From Nemertoderma westbladi (lineage: Eukaryota > Xenacoelomorpha > Nemertodermatida > Nemertodermatidae): a stretch of DNA of 45,000 nucleotides. The stretch is taken from positions 1-45,000 of the forward strand of contig JAUCBJ010007454.1 in the NCBI GenBank assembly GCA_032718475.1, given 5' to 3'. Numbering within the stretch: the stretch's first letter is position 1; the number at the start of each line of letters is the position of its first letter. The notes beneath the pieces were generated by a model that worked only from the letters and a program-made list of their open reading frames with translations, was not told the origin of the DNA and ran no database searches. Below, one piece after another: positions 43,080 through 45,000 of this stretch. Made by a program: the position numbers and the translations under genes.

Positions 43080-44805
43080 ATAGTGGTGTGGAAGGTAAAT
43101 AAGTCTGGTCTGTCACTAAGTCAGGGTCCTCTACCTTCCCAGCAAATCCCTTGGCGAAATAGTTGTTGATCTGGGCGCAATACTTCTCCCTAATGTCCGG
43201 ATTCCTCAACAACCGAGCCCTTACTCCGTTCAATCTTTTCAAGGCTAAGTTGTAGTTGTTCTCCAACTTAGGAGGTTGTCGACGCCACAACATTCCAACT
43301 TCAAAATGTCCAGTCGGTAGTAGACGTATGGTGTCTTCCATCATCTCCAGCGACCGCTTCTCATCAGTAGACATGGCTAGGTCATATCCACCGGGTTCCA
43401 TTGCGTCCCTATCCAGCCATTCGACGGTTCTGGCTCCTGTCTCGAGGTCCTGGCGTATCAATTCCTTCTGTAATTCCTCCTTGCTGTATTGGAAAATGTC
43501 TAGGTCTCGATATTTAGCCACTTGACCCTCCACTATGTTGGTATAAGTCAAAACGTTACTCAAATAGGTAGCGTGGGCCGCTGAACCAGACCCACGGGTC
43601 TGATAACAGTAGTCCTCGGGTTCACTATCTGTCCGGTCGTTATGAAGTGGTTCCGACAACCTAACATTATCGGGAATCAACTCCTCGTCCGACTCGCTAA
43701 AGTCACTATAGTGGTCAATACAGATTCTCCTAAACTCGTCTATGTCTGGTGGTTCTACTAACGGTGGTTGAGTTATAGGCTGTAATTCGTCGTATCTGTC
43801 TATTGGCTTGTCGCCACCTGTAAACTCATAAGACATGGGTACTCTTGTATACCAACCTAGTATAGTCCTATGGGCATGTGGTCCATTGACATGCGGCTCA
43901 GCTGGTCTCATTTCCCATATTTGGTGTGCGATCAGCTGTTCTGCACCAATCAACATAGAAACATTCCTATAACCTACCTGGTGTCTGGGTATCCTGAGCT
44001 TGTCAAAATACTCCTGTGCTATGGGACTCATCGGCGGCACCTTACCTAACTGCCTGCCGAATCCCTTCATAGCTAGACACTTAAATCCATCCAATGGCAA
44101 AGCTTTTCGTTCTTGTCGAGTGTGTTGGTCTCTCGGAAGTAGGGAGTCTAGTTCTACCGAAATTCTGTGTCCCTTAAGGTCTCCTACCCCATGCATAGAC
44201 TTCAACTCTATTTGGATCTCCTCGGCGTCCTGGAAGCTAGAAACAGCTCTCGCCACTTCCTCGTCGATATAAGATAATGTGGACGCAGTGTCCAACATCA
44301 CATATATTCTCTTCGATCCCTTATCGCCGGTAAGTTTCACCGGAATCACGCTAAATATTTCCGACGTGGCCGATGATAAATACGTCCGCGCGCTGGTCGA
44401 TGAACTATCCGCGGTGTAACCTTGGCAGGTCACCTCTCTTGCGCTCAACTCGCCATCTTCGTCCGACGAACCTGGTTGGTAACCATCATCCTGAATGCCG
44501 GTGAACGTATTCCTTCTTATCGATACGGGTTCTTTGCTCCCCTTCCTTTGAGGATTTCGCTGTAAGTAACGGTCCGTTGGGGTATGGAAATCCGCATGTA
44601 GCAACTTGTGATGTAGTCTGCCGCATTCCATGCATCCGTCCTTGCTGTTCGGGCACTGCCGCCGTACATGACCTGGCGCAAGACATGCCCAACAGGTATC
44701 CAACGTCCGCACTTGAACTCTTCTCTGTTCCGAATTTAATTCTTTGAACCGTCTGCAACTATCTAACTTATGGTCGTCAGATCTTACCTCCTTTAGTAAA
44801 CAGTA
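43066..44805 (-). CDS. BEL/Pao gag-pol front part: zinc knuckles and protease
   Basis: The frame is open from 44805 to TGA at 43066. It holds a CCHC knuckle (CWACLAPGHVRRQC), a second CMECGRLHHKLLH finger, and the DUF1758 aspartic protease with the catalytic triad-like DTAS (YVMLDTASTLSYIDEEVA) about 140 residues after the CCHC. GWYTRVP and LWRRQPPKLENNYNLALKRL precede RT, as usual in BEL/Pao. No good ATG starts it: the frame is the middle of a longer polyprotein. It overlaps the pol frame by 14 bp in a +1 relation; the extra base is best placed in the AAA (TTT on the minus strand) at 43097-43099. Confidence 0.88.
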   Translation of the reverse strand, partial: YCLLKEVRSDDHKLDSCRRFKELNSEQRRVQVRTLDTCWACLAPGHVRRQCPNSKDGCMECGRLHHKLLHADFHTPTDRYLQRNPQRKGSKEPVSIRRNTFTGIQDDGYQPGSSDEDGELSAREVTCQGYTADSSSTSARTYLSSATSEIFSVIPVKLTGDKGSKRIYVMLDTASTLSYIDEEVARAVSSFQDAEEIQIELKSMHGVGDLKGHRISVELDSLLPRDQHTRQERKALPLDGFKCLAMKGFGRQLGKVPPMSPIAQEYFDKLRIPRHQVGYRNVSMLIGAEQLIAHQIWEMRPAEPHVNGPHAHRTILGWYTRVPMSYEFTGGDKPIDRYDELQPITQPPLVEPPDIDEFRRICIDHYSDFSESDEELIPDNVRLSEPLHNDRTDSEPEDYCYQTRGSGSAAHATYLSNVLTYTNIVEGQVAKYRDLDIFQYSKEELQKELIRQDLETGARTVEWLDRDAMEPGGYDLAMSTDEKRSLEMMEDTIRLLPTGHFEVGMLWRRQPPKLENNYNLALKRLNGVRARLLRNPDIREKYCAQINNYFAKGFAGKVEDPDLVTDQTYLPSTPLCDSP

Positions 44806-45000
44806 TTAGCAACCTACAAATCCATCCGGCAACTCCTGTTGCTTTAACCTAGGTCTATCTAACCGCTCACCTGACCATACTCGCGAGTCTGATCTAAAGG
44901 CTTGGGTACTCGAATTATATCTGTCTACTGAGTTAAATGTCACAGTAGTCCTGTCATCGTCAAAACTTACCATAGACTTACCGGTAACAGGTTTAGACTC
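44806..45000 (-). pseudogene. BEL/Pao gag fragment upstream of a nonsense codon
   Basis: The same frame as the knuckle segment continues above a TAA at 44806-44808, reading RLDRPRLKQQELPDGFVGC just before the stop and YCLLKEVRSDDHKLDSC just after it. The two Cys flanking the stop plus the downstream H and C fit a C-x2-C-x(n)-H-x4-C finger, so the stop replaces a residue between the first two ligands. Gag continues beyond the window. Confidence 0.7.

Larger units (their letters stand above)
39378..45000 (-). mobile_element. BEL/Pao LTR retrotransposon (truncated by window)
   Basis: The order gag zinc knuckles, DUF1758 protease, RT, A17/RNase H region, integrase and DUF5641 within one polyprotein is specific to BEL/Pao. 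No envelope gene is found before the LTR. The coding line is broken by a TAA at 44806-44808, a single-base change at 43097-43099 and a frame change near 40021-40040. The 5' LTR and most of gag are off-window. Confidence 0.9.

Noticed and set aside
40243-44272. Plus-strand frames of 60-140 codons opposite the BEL/Pao pol
   Set aside because: Antisense shadows of the polyprotein; no motifs of their own.

Overview
This is a repeat-rich piece of an animal nuclear genome. It has spliceosomal introns, LINEs, tRNA-derived SINEs, a BEL/Pao LTR retrotransposon, several satellite arrays and two recognisable animal genes (TEP1 and LETMD1). There is no operon structure. A marine invertebrate is a reasonable guess from the element mix, but the phylum cannot be fixed from this sequence.

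Left part (1-10.3 kb, minus strand): the 5' half of a TEP1 gene (TROVE, degenerate vWA-like domain, DUF4062). Exon 1 (7343-10305) is long. Exons 2 (6362-6541) and 3 (5716-5912) were found by reading the minus strand; the splice phases match and the protein runs on continuously through DUF4062. Intron 3 turns into a 41-bp satellite a few bases after the exon 3 donor. The satellite fills the rest of the window to base 1 and is interrupted by one 5'-truncated LINE (4235-5608) with an 11-bp target-site duplication. The NACHT and WD40 part of TEP1 must lie outside the window.

10.3-18.6 kb: upstream flank of TEP1, a foldback-type inverted repeat (10575-12188) containing a tRNA-like SINE fused to a type I hammerhead ribozyme motif (11037-11079), a second tRNA-SINE family, a 62-bp E-box minisatellite, a broken Mutator-like transposase, a 21/42-bp minisatellite and a small TIR element.

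18.6-26.4 kb: an intronless LETMD1 homologue (minus), then a ~150-bp tandem array that ends exactly at a short retroelement-like unit bounded by two 420-bp direct repeats with only two differences.

26.4-35.6 kb: two abutting unrelated satellites (61 bp and 17 bp), a non-autonomous piggyBac-like element with TTAA duplications, a 14-bp minisatellite, a second copy of the SINE, and two decayed LINE fragments.

35.6-45 kb: anonymous AT-rich DNA, two unidentified minus-strand open frames (one looks like a host exon), and a damaged BEL/Pao element (39378 to beyond 45000) with a candidate 341-bp 3' LTR. Its lesions (one nonsense codon, two frameshifts) suggest it cannot act alone.
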